From Aquimarina rhabdastrellae (GTDB taxonomy: Bacteria > Bacteroidota > Bacteroidia > Flavobacteriales > Flavobacteriaceae): a stretch of 59,374 nt of DNA. Of the stretch, positions 24,935-33,029 are shown one piece after another. The translations under genes were made by a program, and so were the position numbers. Location of the stretch: positions 1 to 59,374 of the forward strand of contig CANDNT010000023.1 of NCBI GenBank assembly GCA_947387485.1, read 5' to 3'. The notes beneath the pieces were generated by a model, which searched no databases, was not told where the DNA came from, and saw only the letters and a list, made by a program, of their open reading frames with translations. Position 1 is the stretch's first letter; every line of letters begins with the position of its first letter.

Positions 24935-27055
24935 TTATTCTACAACTGTAAGTTTTAGATTTTCATCATATTTTACAATATACATTGCTTTGTTATAATA
25001 TCCTCCTAATAATTTTTTTGAGTAACAAAACTTATTTTCTACATATTCTGTAGTTCCCCCATAAGCACTTGCTTCAAATAAATTATTAGCTGTTCCTAAT
25101 CTCATTAATATATCATACATGATATCAAATCCTCTTACAGCAAACTGATTAGGAATATTACCATTATTTTCTTTTTTATAGCGCTCTATAAAATTCTTCA
25201 TCAATGTACCATCATATTCTCTATCTATTGATGGATAATGAAAACGTAATCTCAATAAATCTTGATTACTTATATTATCATTTTCAAAAGCTCTATTCTT
25301 ATTTGTTGTAAATAATGTTACTTTATGCGTTTCTGCTTTAGCATTAAGGTATGTTATTACATTACTTACATAAGCTACATCATTTGATTCTAAAAATACC
25401 CAATTAGGTCTATTCTTATCCAAAACTTTAACAACATCTGTTGCATACAAGAAGCCTCCTTTACGCATTTCTATAACTTTAGCTTCTGGAAACTTAGCTT
25501 TAAGTTTATTTTTTATTTCTTCATGCTTCTTATCTGCAATAATAATCATATTTTTTGACAATGAATCTTTTGCTGCATATGATATTATTTTATCTTGAAG
25601 CATTACATCTGTCGGACGAGTTTGGAAAAAATTACTATAAAGTTTTGATTCTTTTTTAGATATAGGCGAAACAACAGGTATATCGTACTTTTTTAATTCT
25701 CCTGCAACAAATTCTACATTCTTCTGATATAATGGTCCTATTACAACATCTATCTCACTAAAATCATTGGTATTGATAATTCTTCTTAAATTATCTTCAT
25801 CATTATTTTTATGTGTATCAAAGATTTGTATTTCTGTACTAATTCCTTTCTGCTTAGCTGAATCTAACGCTATCAATACTCCGCTATAAAAATCTAACGC
25901 AATACGTAAATTTCTTTTACTTTTAAGAGTAGCTTCTGCTTCTTCTGTTATTGAAGCATCAAAAGCATTTAGTCCAAAAGGAAGCATTAGAGCAACCTTT
26001 TTTGTTCTAAAATTATATAGTTTTTCTTCTAAGTTTACTTTTTGACCTTCTTCAAAAACAAAGGCTAATGAATCTGCACTCTTAGGTATCGTTAATACCA
26101 TCCCCTCTTTTAATCCTTCTTTAAGATGTGGGTTTATTTGTAATAGAGAATCCGAAGAAATATTTAATCTCTTTAATAAACTATACATCGTATCTTTAGG
26201 CGGTACTTGATACAACTCAAATCCTTCTGGTATTACATCTGGTGTAACTTCTGGAACTGTTATTTCCATTCCTATAGGTAAAGTTTCCCCCATTTCTGGA
26301 TTCAACTTTTCTAATTCTTGAGTTGTAATTCTATGCTGCCTAGCAATACTAAATTTAGTTTCGCCTGGTTGTATTGTATATTTCTTAAATGTAGGTGTGC
26401 TTTGTCCTTCACCCGCTGCTACATTTTTATAAATCGGAATTTTAATTTCTTCTCTTTTGCGTATTTTTCTAGAATACAACTCTCTATTGTATTTCTTAAT
26501 ATCATCAATACTCACATTATACAATTGTGAGATACTGAATAATGTCTCTTTACGTCTTACTTTATGAATCTTAAATTCTGGTTCAACTTGTGCAGTTGAA
26601 ATATTTTCTGCAAAATCAAAGCTATTTATGATAGTATCTACCTCATCTTGAACTTTTTCTTCTTTAGTCATTTTAGCTACGCGTAGTACCTGTCCTAACT
26701 GTATTCCGTTTTTAGTTTCAGGATTCAGTTCATAAATAGCTTCGACAGTAGTATTGTAGCGTTTAGCAATATTATAGACCGTATCACCAGCTGCAACTAC
26801 ATGGGTCTTATAACTAATTTCTGGCGTTTTATCTAATTCTACTATAAGAGGTATTGTTAATACTTCTCCTAATTGAATACTTTCTTTAGCATTTGGATTT
26901 AACGCATAGATTGCACCTTTGGTTACATTATACTTCTCTGCTAATGTAAATACTGTTTCGCCTTCGGCTACTGTATGTTTTACAAATTTTTGCTGTGCAT
27001 TAGCAATTGATATTATGTTTAAAAAAAATAAAAAAGATACAAAAATACGTTTCAT
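24935..27055 (-). CDS. Secreted LysM-repeat protein fused to a periplasmic-binding-type domain
   Basis: 706 residues from ATG 27055, giving the signal peptide MKRIFVSFLFFLNIISIANA; an upstream ATG would precede it with unrelated residues. Five LysM-like repeats fill about residues 22-330 (examples: HTVAEGETVFTLAEKYNV, HVVAAGDTVYNIAKRYNT, HKVRRKETLFSISQLYNV). The rest (about 350-706) has the two-lobed pattern of ABC amino-acid-type binding proteins (VALMLPFGLNAFD, VDVVIGPLYQKNVEFVAGEL, VFLESNDVAYVSNVITYL). It resembles LpoA/YraM-type envelope proteins joined to LysM, suggesting peptidoglycan binding and control of its synthesis (inference). It follows guaA by 51 bp. Confidence 0.88.
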   Translation of the reverse strand: MKRIFVSFLFFLNIISIANAQQKFVKHTVAEGETVFTLAEKYNVTKGAIYALNPNAKESIQLGEVLTIPLIVELDKTPEISYKTHVVAAGDTVYNIAKRYNTTVEAIYELNPETKNGIQLGQVLRVAKMTKEEKVQDEVDTIINSFDFAENISTAQVEPEFKIHKVRRKETLFSISQLYNVSIDDIKKYNRELYSRKIRKREEIKIPIYKNVAAGEGQSTPTFKKYTIQPGETKFSIARQHRITTQELEKLNPEMGETLPIGMEITVPEVTPDVIPEGFELYQVPPKDTMYSLLKRLNISSDSLLQINPHLKEGLKEGMVLTIPKSADSLAFVFEEGQKVNLEEKLYNFRTKKVALMLPFGLNAFDASITEEAEATLKSKRNLRIALDFYSGVLIALDSAKQKGISTEIQIFDTHKNNDEDNLRRIINTNDFSEIDVVIGPLYQKNVEFVAGELKKYDIPVVSPISKKESKLYSNFFQTRPTDVMLQDKIISYAAKDSLSKNMIIIADKKHEEIKNKLKAKFPEAKVIEMRKGGFLYATDVVKVLDKNRPNWVFLESNDVAYVSNVITYLNAKAETHKVTLFTTNKNRAFENDNISNQDLLRLRFHYPSIDREYDGTLMKNFIERYKKENNGNIPNQFAVRGFDIMYDILMRLGTANNLFEASAYGGTTEYVENKFCYSKKLLGGYYNKAMYIVKYDENLKLTVVE

Positions 27056-27106
27056 GCTGTCTAGTTTAATTATTGATGCTACCAAAAACAAGCTTTTATT
27101 TATTAT

Positions 27107-28636
27107 TTATTCCCACTCTATAGTTGCTGGTGGTTTAGAGCTGATATCGTATACTACTCTATTAACGCCTTTTACTTTATTTATTATATCATTTGATACT
27201 TTTTGTAAAAACTCGTAAGGTAAGTTTACCCAATCAGCTGTCATTCCGTCTGTACTTTCTACAGCTCTTAACGCCACACATTTTTCATAAGTACGTTCAT
27301 CTCCCATTACTCCTACACTATTAACTGGTAATAGTATTGCTCCTGCTTGCCATACCTTATTATACAATCCGTTTTCTTTAAGAGCATTAATAAAAACTGC
27401 ATCTACTTCTTGCAAAATACCTACTTTTTCTGGAGTAATATCTCCTAAGATACGAATTGCTAATCCTGGACCAGGAAATGGATGTCGTCCTAACAATTCT
27501 GGATCTATTCCCATAGAAGCACCTACTCGTCTTACTTCATCTTTAAATAACATACGCAAAGGCTCTACCACTTTTAATTTCATATAATCTGGCAATCCTC
27601 CTACATTATGATGTGATTTTATAGTTACCGATGGTCCATTTACAGAAACTGATTCTATCACATCTGGATAGATTGTTCCTTGAGCTAACCATTTTGCATC
27701 TTCAATCTGACTTGATTCATCATCAAAAACATCTATAAAAACACGTCCTATTGCTTTACGCTTTTTTTCAGGATCACTTTCTCCTGCTAGAGCTTCCAAA
27801 AAGCGTGCCGAAGCATCAACTCCTTTAACGTTAAGCCCCATGCCTTCATATTGTGTTAAAACACTTTCAAATTCATTTTTGCGTAATAATCCATTATTTA
27901 CAAAAATACAGTGTAAATTCTTTCCTATAGCTTTATGCAGTAAGATTGCTGCTACAGTAGAGTCAACTCCTCCGCTCAAGCCTAAAACAACCTTATCTTT
28001 ACCTATTTTCTCTTTTAATTCTTGCACTGTAGCTTCAACAAAAGAATTTGGAGTCCAATTAGGTGTTATAGCTGCTATTTTTATTAAAAAGTTTTCTAAT
28101 AATAATTTTCCATCTGTTGAGTGATATACCTCTGGGTGAAATTGAATAGCATAGGTAGTTTCTCCTTCTATTCTATACGCTGCATTTGCCACGTCATGTG
28201 TACTTGCTAATTGCACACCTCCTGTAGGTAATGTTTTAATTGTATCACTATGGCTCATCCATACTTGAGAACCTTGATTAATGCCTTCAAAAAACACTTC
28301 TCCTTCTTTTACAAAAGAAAGATTTGCTCTACCGTATTCTCTTGTATTAGATGGTGCTACTTCTCCACCACTAAAATGTGCTAGATATTGAGCTCCATAA
28401 CATACAGCTAAAAGAGGTTTCTTTCCCCTTATTTCTGATAGATCAGGATGAGGCGCATCTTCACTTCTTACAGAAAATGGTGATCCTGATAGAATTACGG
28501 CTTTAAAGGTTGATAAATTGTCTGGTATCTTGTGATACGGATGTATTTCACAATAGATATTAAGCTCTCGAACACGTCTTGCTATGAGTTGTGTGTATTG
28601 AGATCCGAAGTCGAGAATTAGTACATTGTTTTGCAT
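27107..28636 (-). CDS. guaA: GMP synthase (glutamine-hydrolysing)
   Basis: 509 residues from ATG 28636; the TTG two codons upstream is not needed. The glutamine amidotransferase half has the nucleophile Cys in AVCYGAQYLAH and the His/Glu pair in QFHPEVYHS. The ATP pyrophosphatase half has the P-loop GLSGGVDSTVAA, and the dimerisation C-terminus ends KPPATIEWE as usual. It converts XMP to GMP with glutamine and ATP. A -33/-7 promoter lies immediately before the start codon. Confidence 0.98.
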   Translation of the reverse strand: MQNNVLILDFGSQYTQLIARRVRELNIYCEIHPYHKIPDNLSTFKAVILSGSPFSVRSEDAPHPDLSEIRGKKPLLAVCYGAQYLAHFSGGEVAPSNTREYGRANLSFVKEGEVFFEGINQGSQVWMSHSDTIKTLPTGGVQLASTHDVANAAYRIEGETTYAIQFHPEVYHSTDGKLLLENFLIKIAAITPNWTPNSFVEATVQELKEKIGKDKVVLGLSGGVDSTVAAILLHKAIGKNLHCIFVNNGLLRKNEFESVLTQYEGMGLNVKGVDASARFLEALAGESDPEKKRKAIGRVFIDVFDDESSQIEDAKWLAQGTIYPDVIESVSVNGPSVTIKSHHNVGGLPDYMKLKVVEPLRMLFKDEVRRVGASMGIDPELLGRHPFPGPGLAIRILGDITPEKVGILQEVDAVFINALKENGLYNKVWQAGAILLPVNSVGVMGDERTYEKCVALRAVESTDGMTADWVNLPYEFLQKVSNDIINKVKGVNRVVYDISSKPPATIEWE

Positions 28637-28639
28637 AAG

Positions 28640-28669
28640 CAAAAATAGTATTTAATTGAAAACTCAAAA
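28640..28669 (-). promoter_or_regulatory. guaA promoter, TTTTG-N17-TATTTTTG
   Basis: On the minus strand TTTTTG (28665-28669 region) and TATTTTTG (28640-28647) are 17 bp apart, matching the Bacteroidota TTG-N17-23-TAnnTTTG consensus. Only three bases separate the -7 box from the ATG, so transcription would begin at or next to the start codon. Confidence 0.6.
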
Positions 28670-28728
28670 ATCCAAAGGTGATATTTTTTAGGGATTTTTT
28701 AAACACTATTCTTAACAAGAAAAGGAAT

Positions 28729-28766
28729 AAAAAAAGGTTCGATAAAAATGATTTTACCGAACCTCT
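28729..28766 (-). terminator. Terminator of the rny gene
   Basis: Minus strand: AGGTTCGGTAAAA, loop, TTTTATCGAACCT followed by six T. Located about 25 bp after the rny stop. Confidence 0.9.
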
Positions 28767-28788
28767 TCACTCGTTTATATTTTACAGC

Positions 28789-30354
28789 TTATTTGGCAAT
28801 ATTTACTGCTCTTGTTTCTCGTATTACAGTAATTTTAACTTGCCCAGGATAAGTCATATCAGTTTGAATTTTCTGAGAAATCTCAAATGATAGTGTTGCA
28901 GCCTTTTCATCGCTTACTTTTTCGCTTTCAACAATTACACGCAGTTCTCTACCAGCCTGAATTGCATATGCTTTTTTCACTCCGCTAAAACCAAATGCAA
29001 TTTCTTCAAGATCTTTTAAACGTTGGATATACGAATCTAACACTTGTCTTCTTGCTCCAGGTCTTGCTCCACTAATCGCATCACAAACTTGTACAATAGG
29101 AGATAATAATGATGTCATCTCTATCTCATCATGGTGTGCTCCAATAGCGTTACAAACTTCTGCTTTTTCACCATATTTTTCTGCCCATTGCATACCTAAG
29201 ATAGCGTGAGGAACCTCAGTTTCTGTTTCAGGAACTTTTCCTATATCGTGTAATAATCCAGCTCTCTTGGCTAATTTAGGATTCAATCCAAGTTCTGCTG
29301 CCATTACACCACATAATTTAGCAACCTCTCTAGAGTGTTGTAGTAGGTTTTGTCCATAAGAAGAACGATATTTCATTCTACCTATTGTTTTAATTAATTC
29401 TGGATGTACTCCATGAATTCCTAAATCAATAACAGTACGCTTACCTACTTCTATAATTTCTTCTTCAATCTGTTTACGAGTTTTACGAACCACCTCTTCA
29501 ATTCTTGCAGGGTGAATACGACCATCTGTCACTAATTTGTGTAAAGATAATCTAGCAATCTCTCTACGTACAGCATCAAAACAAGAAAGGATAATTGCTT
29601 CTGGAGTATCGTCTACGATAATTTCTACTCCTGTCGCAGCTTCAATTGCTCTAATGTTTCTACCTTCACGACCAATAATACGCCCTTTTACATCATCACT
29701 CTCTATATTGAATACAGATACACAATTCTCTATAGCTTCTTCTGTACCTATACGTTGAATCGTATTGATAATTACTTTTTTTGCTTCTTGCTGTGCTGTA
29801 AGCTTAGCTTCTTCAATAGTACTTTGGATATGCCCCATTGCATCCGCTTTTGCCTGCTCTTTTAGCGATTCTACTAATTGCTCTCTAGCTTCTTCTGCAG
29901 ATAATCCTGAAATCACTTCGAGTTGCTCTACTTTACTACGGTGAAGTTTTTTTATTTCAGCCTGCTTTTTTTCTAGAAATTCGTTTCTATGTTCGTAATC
30001 TTTTATTTTATCATCTAAAGCAGCATTTAATTTTTTATTCTTAGATAATTCGCTAGAAACTTGAGACTCTTTATCACGAGTTCTCTTCTCGGCATCTGCC
30101 ATCTTTTTATCTCTACCTAAGATTACTTTTTCATGCTCAGCTTTAAGCTCTATAAATTTTTCTTTGGCTTGTAAGATTTTATCTTTTTTGATACTCTCTC
30201 CTTCATTTTTAGCATCTCTAATAATAGTCGACGCCGTTTTTTGAGCATCTTTAATCATCTCTGAAGCTTTATTTTTCTCCAAAATTTTGGCTATCGTAAA
30301 TCCAATCGCTAATCCAGCTATCAATGCTATAACCAAAAACACAATGTTCTCCAT
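28789..30354 (-). CDS. rny: Ribonuclease Y
   Basis: 521 residues, the usual length. One N-terminal membrane helix (about 3-22), a long coiled coil (to about 200), a KH domain (DVKGRIIGREGRNIRAIEAA) and an HD domain with metal ligands in LLHDIGKVPETE and AHHDEIE. This membrane-bound endonuclease starts mRNA decay. The gene lies downstream of the 6S RNA gene and its terminator. Confidence 0.97.
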   Translation of the reverse strand: MENIVFLVIALIAGLAIGFTIAKILEKNKASEMIKDAQKTASTIIRDAKNEGESIKKDKILQAKEKFIELKAEHEKVILGRDKKMADAEKRTRDKESQVSSELSKNKKLNAALDDKIKDYEHRNEFLEKKQAEIKKLHRSKVEQLEVISGLSAEEAREQLVESLKEQAKADAMGHIQSTIEEAKLTAQQEAKKVIINTIQRIGTEEAIENCVSVFNIESDDVKGRIIGREGRNIRAIEAATGVEIIVDDTPEAIILSCFDAVRREIARLSLHKLVTDGRIHPARIEEVVRKTRKQIEEEIIEVGKRTVIDLGIHGVHPELIKTIGRMKYRSSYGQNLLQHSREVAKLCGVMAAELGLNPKLAKRAGLLHDIGKVPETETEVPHAILGMQWAEKYGEKAEVCNAIGAHHDEIEMTSLLSPIVQVCDAISGARPGARRQVLDSYIQRLKDLEEIAFGFSGVKKAYAIQAGRELRVIVESEKVSDEKAATLSFEISQKIQTDMTYPGQVKITVIRETRAVNIAK

Positions 30355-30372
30355 AATTGTTAGTTTGTCTAT

Positions 30373-30545
30373 AAAAAAAGCCTGTACTAGTTGTGGTTTG
30401 TATAAACTCTGTAAAAACAGGTTTAGGGCTAACCAGCTGCTTGAAAATCCGTAACGGAGACGGCACGCTCTTACAACTAAAACTCACCCTTTTTAAATAA
30501 TTCTTGTTGAGTTTATCAAAAAAATAACCAGTACAGGCAGTAACC
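30373..30545 (-). ncRNA. ssrS: 6S RNA
   Basis: A roughly 170-nt hairpin RNA on the minus strand. The 5' arm (30538-30509: GCCTGTACTGGTT, then GATAAACTC) pairs with the 3' arm (30409-30380: GAGTTTATA, then AACCACAACTAGTACAGGC), leaving an unpaired central bubble (ATTTTTTT on the 5' side). Between the arms lie about 100 nt with small hairpins (CCGT/ACGG). A T7 tract follows the closing stem. Long closing stem, central bubble, size and position just after zapA agree with 6S RNA, which imitates open promoter DNA and binds sigma-70 RNA polymerase. The 5' end is estimated. Confidence 0.82.
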
Positions 30546-30566
30546 TTTGTTTATATTAATGAACGT

Positions 30567-30857
30567 TTATGACAAATTCTTGTCTAACAAATCATTCAAA
30601 TAATTGAGTTTTTTTGTTAGATCAATTTCATCACTATTTTTATCTATCACTCTTTGTTCTGCTTGAGAGGCAAACTGTAAAGCGCACATCGCTAATACAT
30701 CTTGTTTATCTCTTACAGCATAACTTTGCTCATATTGCTTAATCATATTATCAATCTTCTTTGCTGCTTTACGCAATCCTTCTTCTTGTTCTGGTTGTAT
30801 CGTTAATGGATACACTCTATCTGCTATTGATAATTTAATCCTAAGCTTTTCTGCCAT
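30567..30857 (-). CDS. zapA: Cell division protein ZapA
   Basis: 96 residues. KLRIKLSIADRVYPLTI, then EGLRKAAKKIDNMIKQYEQS, a Gln/Ala-rich helix LAMCALQFASQAE and a C-terminal coiled coil. This is the ZapA layout; ZapA bundles FtsZ filaments at mid-cell. The preceding coiled-coil gene is 7 bp upstream; the 6S RNA follows. Confidence 0.93.
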   Translation of the reverse strand: MAEKLRIKLSIADRVYPLTIQPEQEEGLRKAAKKIDNMIKQYEQSYAVRDKQDVLAMCALQFASQAEQRVIDKNSDEIDLTKKLNYLNDLLDKNLS

Positions 30858-30864
30858 ATATATG

Positions 30865-31155
30865 TTACTCTGAGAGTTGTGCTATACACAAATCTATTTC
30901 TTTTATTAAGGCGTTTATCTTGAGCTTTGTTTCTCTTTTATATTCGTCACTGCCAAGCATTGCGTTTGCATTTTTAAGTGCACTAAACTTTTCTTCCCAG
31001 TGTCTTATTTGCTCTGTTTTAAGATCAGAATGTGATTTTACAGTTTTCAATTCTTTTACCAATAGCATATTCTGTTGTTCAAGTTTTTTTTGCTTGTACA
31101 ACAGTTTTTTTATCCTATCTTCAAGAGCGTCAACTATTTTTATCAAATCACTCAT
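30865..31155 (-). CDS. Small coiled-coil protein upstream of zapA
   Basis: 96 residues from ATG 31155 (a GTG one codon earlier is possible). Almost the whole protein is a heptad coiled coil (LEDRIKKLLYKQKKLEQQN, ending LKINALIKEIDLCIAQ). No signal or membrane segment. Its fixed place before zapA suggests a division role comparable to ZapB, but that is inferred from context only. It has a good TTG-N20-TAACTTTG promoter. Confidence 0.75.
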   Translation of the reverse strand: MSDLIKIVDALEDRIKKLLYKQKKLEQQNMLLVKELKTVKSHSDLKTEQIRHWEEKFSALKNANAMLGSDEYKRETKLKINALIKEIDLCIAQLSE

Positions 31156-31182
31156 CACTTTATTTCACAATACTTCCGCTCA

Positions 31183-31213
31183 CAAAGTTAACATACCTAT
31201 TGTAAAAACCCAA
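31183..31213 (-). promoter_or_regulatory. Promoter TTG-N20-TAACTTTG for the coiled-coil/zapA/6S unit
   Basis: Minus strand: TTG at 31213-31211 and TAACTTTG at 31190-31183, 20 bp apart, the Bacteroidota housekeeping consensus. About 28 bp before the ATG. Confidence 0.7.
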
Positions 31214-31325
31214 TAGTTTTTACACTAATTTTATTTTACTTTACAACTCTTTAATTTATAAGGTTTTATTTTTTTAGGGATTTGTAGGTCTCTTTTTAAT
31301 TCTAAAATATTTACATTTACAGCCT

Positions 31326-33017
31326 ATGCGTACACTTATTTTTTTATTAGTTTTTATACCTTATTGGAGCGTATTTTCGCAAAGTAAAATCCCAGTAAAT
31401 GACTTTAAAAATCCATTGGATATTTCGTTAGTACTTTCTGGAACATTTGGAGAGTTACGATCTAATCATTTCCACTCTGGATTGGATATTAAAACACAAC
31501 AACGCCAGGGGTTAAAAGTTTATGCTTCTGCTACAGGATATGTAAGTCGTATCAAAATATCTCATTTTGGTTATGGCAAAGCGCTTTATGTAAAACATCC
31601 TAATGGCTATACTACTGTATATGCTCATTTAAAAAAGTTCTCTCCCGAGATCGAAGCTTATGTAAAGAAAAGACAGTATGCTAAAGAATCTTATGAGATC
31701 GAACTCTTCCCTAAAAGTAGTGACCTAAAAGTTACTCAAGGAACTGTAATTGCTTATAGTGGTAATAGTGGTGGTAGTGGCGGACCTCACCTTCATTTTG
31801 AAATTAGAGATGGTGCTTCTAGACCTATGAATCCTATGCAGTTTGGTATAGATATTAAAGATACAAAAAAGCCTATCATCGGAGCTATTTGGGGATATTC
31901 CTTAAGTGATAGTGCTCATATCAACCAAAATCAAAAACCACAAAAACTTAGGCTTATTCCACAAAAAGATGGTACGTATAAAACAGCTCCTATCAAAGCT
32001 TGCGGAAGAATAGGTTTTGGAATTGTAACTTCTGACCAGCAAGATTTAGCTTATAATAAAAATGGTATTTATACCATTACTACCGATATTAATGGAGAAA
32101 AGAATTTTGAGCTCAATATGAAGCGTTTTTCTTTTTCTGAGACTAGATATATCAATCGTATGATTGATTACTCTTTTTTTAAACGGTATAAAAGCAGAAT
32201 AACTAAACTTTTTGTACAAGAGAATAATCCTCTTAGCATTTATTCTAATACTGTCGATGATGGTATTATTACTGTTGCCGACTCTTTATCCTATACTATA
32301 TGTGTTACTGTTAAAGATTATAAAGGAAATACAACTCTTGTTAAGATTCCTATTCAGGGAGAATCTCCTAAAAATCTTATCAAGGAAAAAGTTGAAAAAA
32401 CTAACTACTGGGCAAGAGCTGATCAGAACTTTGTTTATAATGAAGGTATCGTTGACGTGTTTATCCCTAAAGGAAGTTTATATGACAATGAGTACTTAAA
32501 TATTAGTACCACTGGCGAAACTTTAAAATTACATAATAATCGTACTCCTTTACATAAAAACATAACCATAGCTTTTGATGTTTCTAAATATAGTGCTAAA
32601 CATAAAAAGCAATTATACATAGCTAGATTAGGGTTTAAAAAAGAGCCTTTATATAGTAAAACTAAAAAAAGAGCTAACCGCTTTACTACGCATACCAGAA
32701 ATTTTGGTACTTACTCTCTATTTGTAGATAGCATACCGCCTATAATCAAACCTATTAATGTGACTCCAAAAAAATGGATGTCAAAATCCAAAACACTCAA
32801 AGTGAAGATAGATGATAGTGATTCTGGTATTAAAAGTTATCGTGCTACTATTAATGGTAAGTTTATTTTAATGGAGTATGATTACAAAACTGGACTATTA
32901 GTTTATGATTTTAATGATAAGATTATAGCCGAGTCAGAAAATAATTTTAAACTTATCGTGTTAGATAATGTAGGAAATAATAGTACATTTGAGACTACTT
33001 TTTTTAGAAAACAATAA
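31326..33017 (+). CDS. M23 family metallopeptidase (LytM-like)
   Basis: 563 residues. Signal peptide MRTLIFLLVFIPYWSVFS. The LytM domain is near the N-terminus: NHFHSGLDIKT carries the HxxxD zinc ligands, YTTVYAHL and GGPHLHFEIRD the second His set (HxH). The C-terminal 350 residues are beta-rich domains of unknown role. Such enzymes cut peptidoglycan cross-links. It ends 12 bp before the TonB receptor gene, which probably shares its transcript. Confidence 0.93.
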   Translation: MRTLIFLLVFIPYWSVFSQSKIPVNDFKNPLDISLVLSGTFGELRSNHFHSGLDIKTQQRQGLKVYASATGYVSRIKISHFGYGKALYVKHPNGYTTVYAHLKKFSPEIEAYVKKRQYAKESYEIELFPKSSDLKVTQGTVIAYSGNSGGSGGPHLHFEIRDGASRPMNPMQFGIDIKDTKKPIIGAIWGYSLSDSAHINQNQKPQKLRLIPQKDGTYKTAPIKACGRIGFGIVTSDQQDLAYNKNGIYTITTDINGEKNFELNMKRFSFSETRYINRMIDYSFFKRYKSRITKLFVQENNPLSIYSNTVDDGIITVADSLSYTICVTVKDYKGNTTLVKIPIQGESPKNLIKEKVEKTNYWARADQNFVYNEGIVDVFIPKGSLYDNEYLNISTTGETLKLHNNRTPLHKNITIAFDVSKYSAKHKKQLYIARLGFKKEPLYSKTKKRANRFTTHTRNFGTYSLFVDSIPPIIKPINVTPKKWMSKSKTLKVKIDDSDSGIKSYRATINGKFILMEYDYKTGLLVYDFNDKIIAESENNFKLIVLDNVGNNSTFETTFFRKQ

Positions 33018-33029
33018 AACTCGACTTAC

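Noticed and set aside
28637..28735. Purine riboswitch before guaA
   Set aside because: The space upstream is short, lacks the three-way junction sequence and contains the promoter right at the ATG.
30269..30487. 72-codon leftward reading frame overlapping the start of rny and the 6S RNA
   Set aside because: It lies in another frame over rny and a structured RNA and has no coding character.
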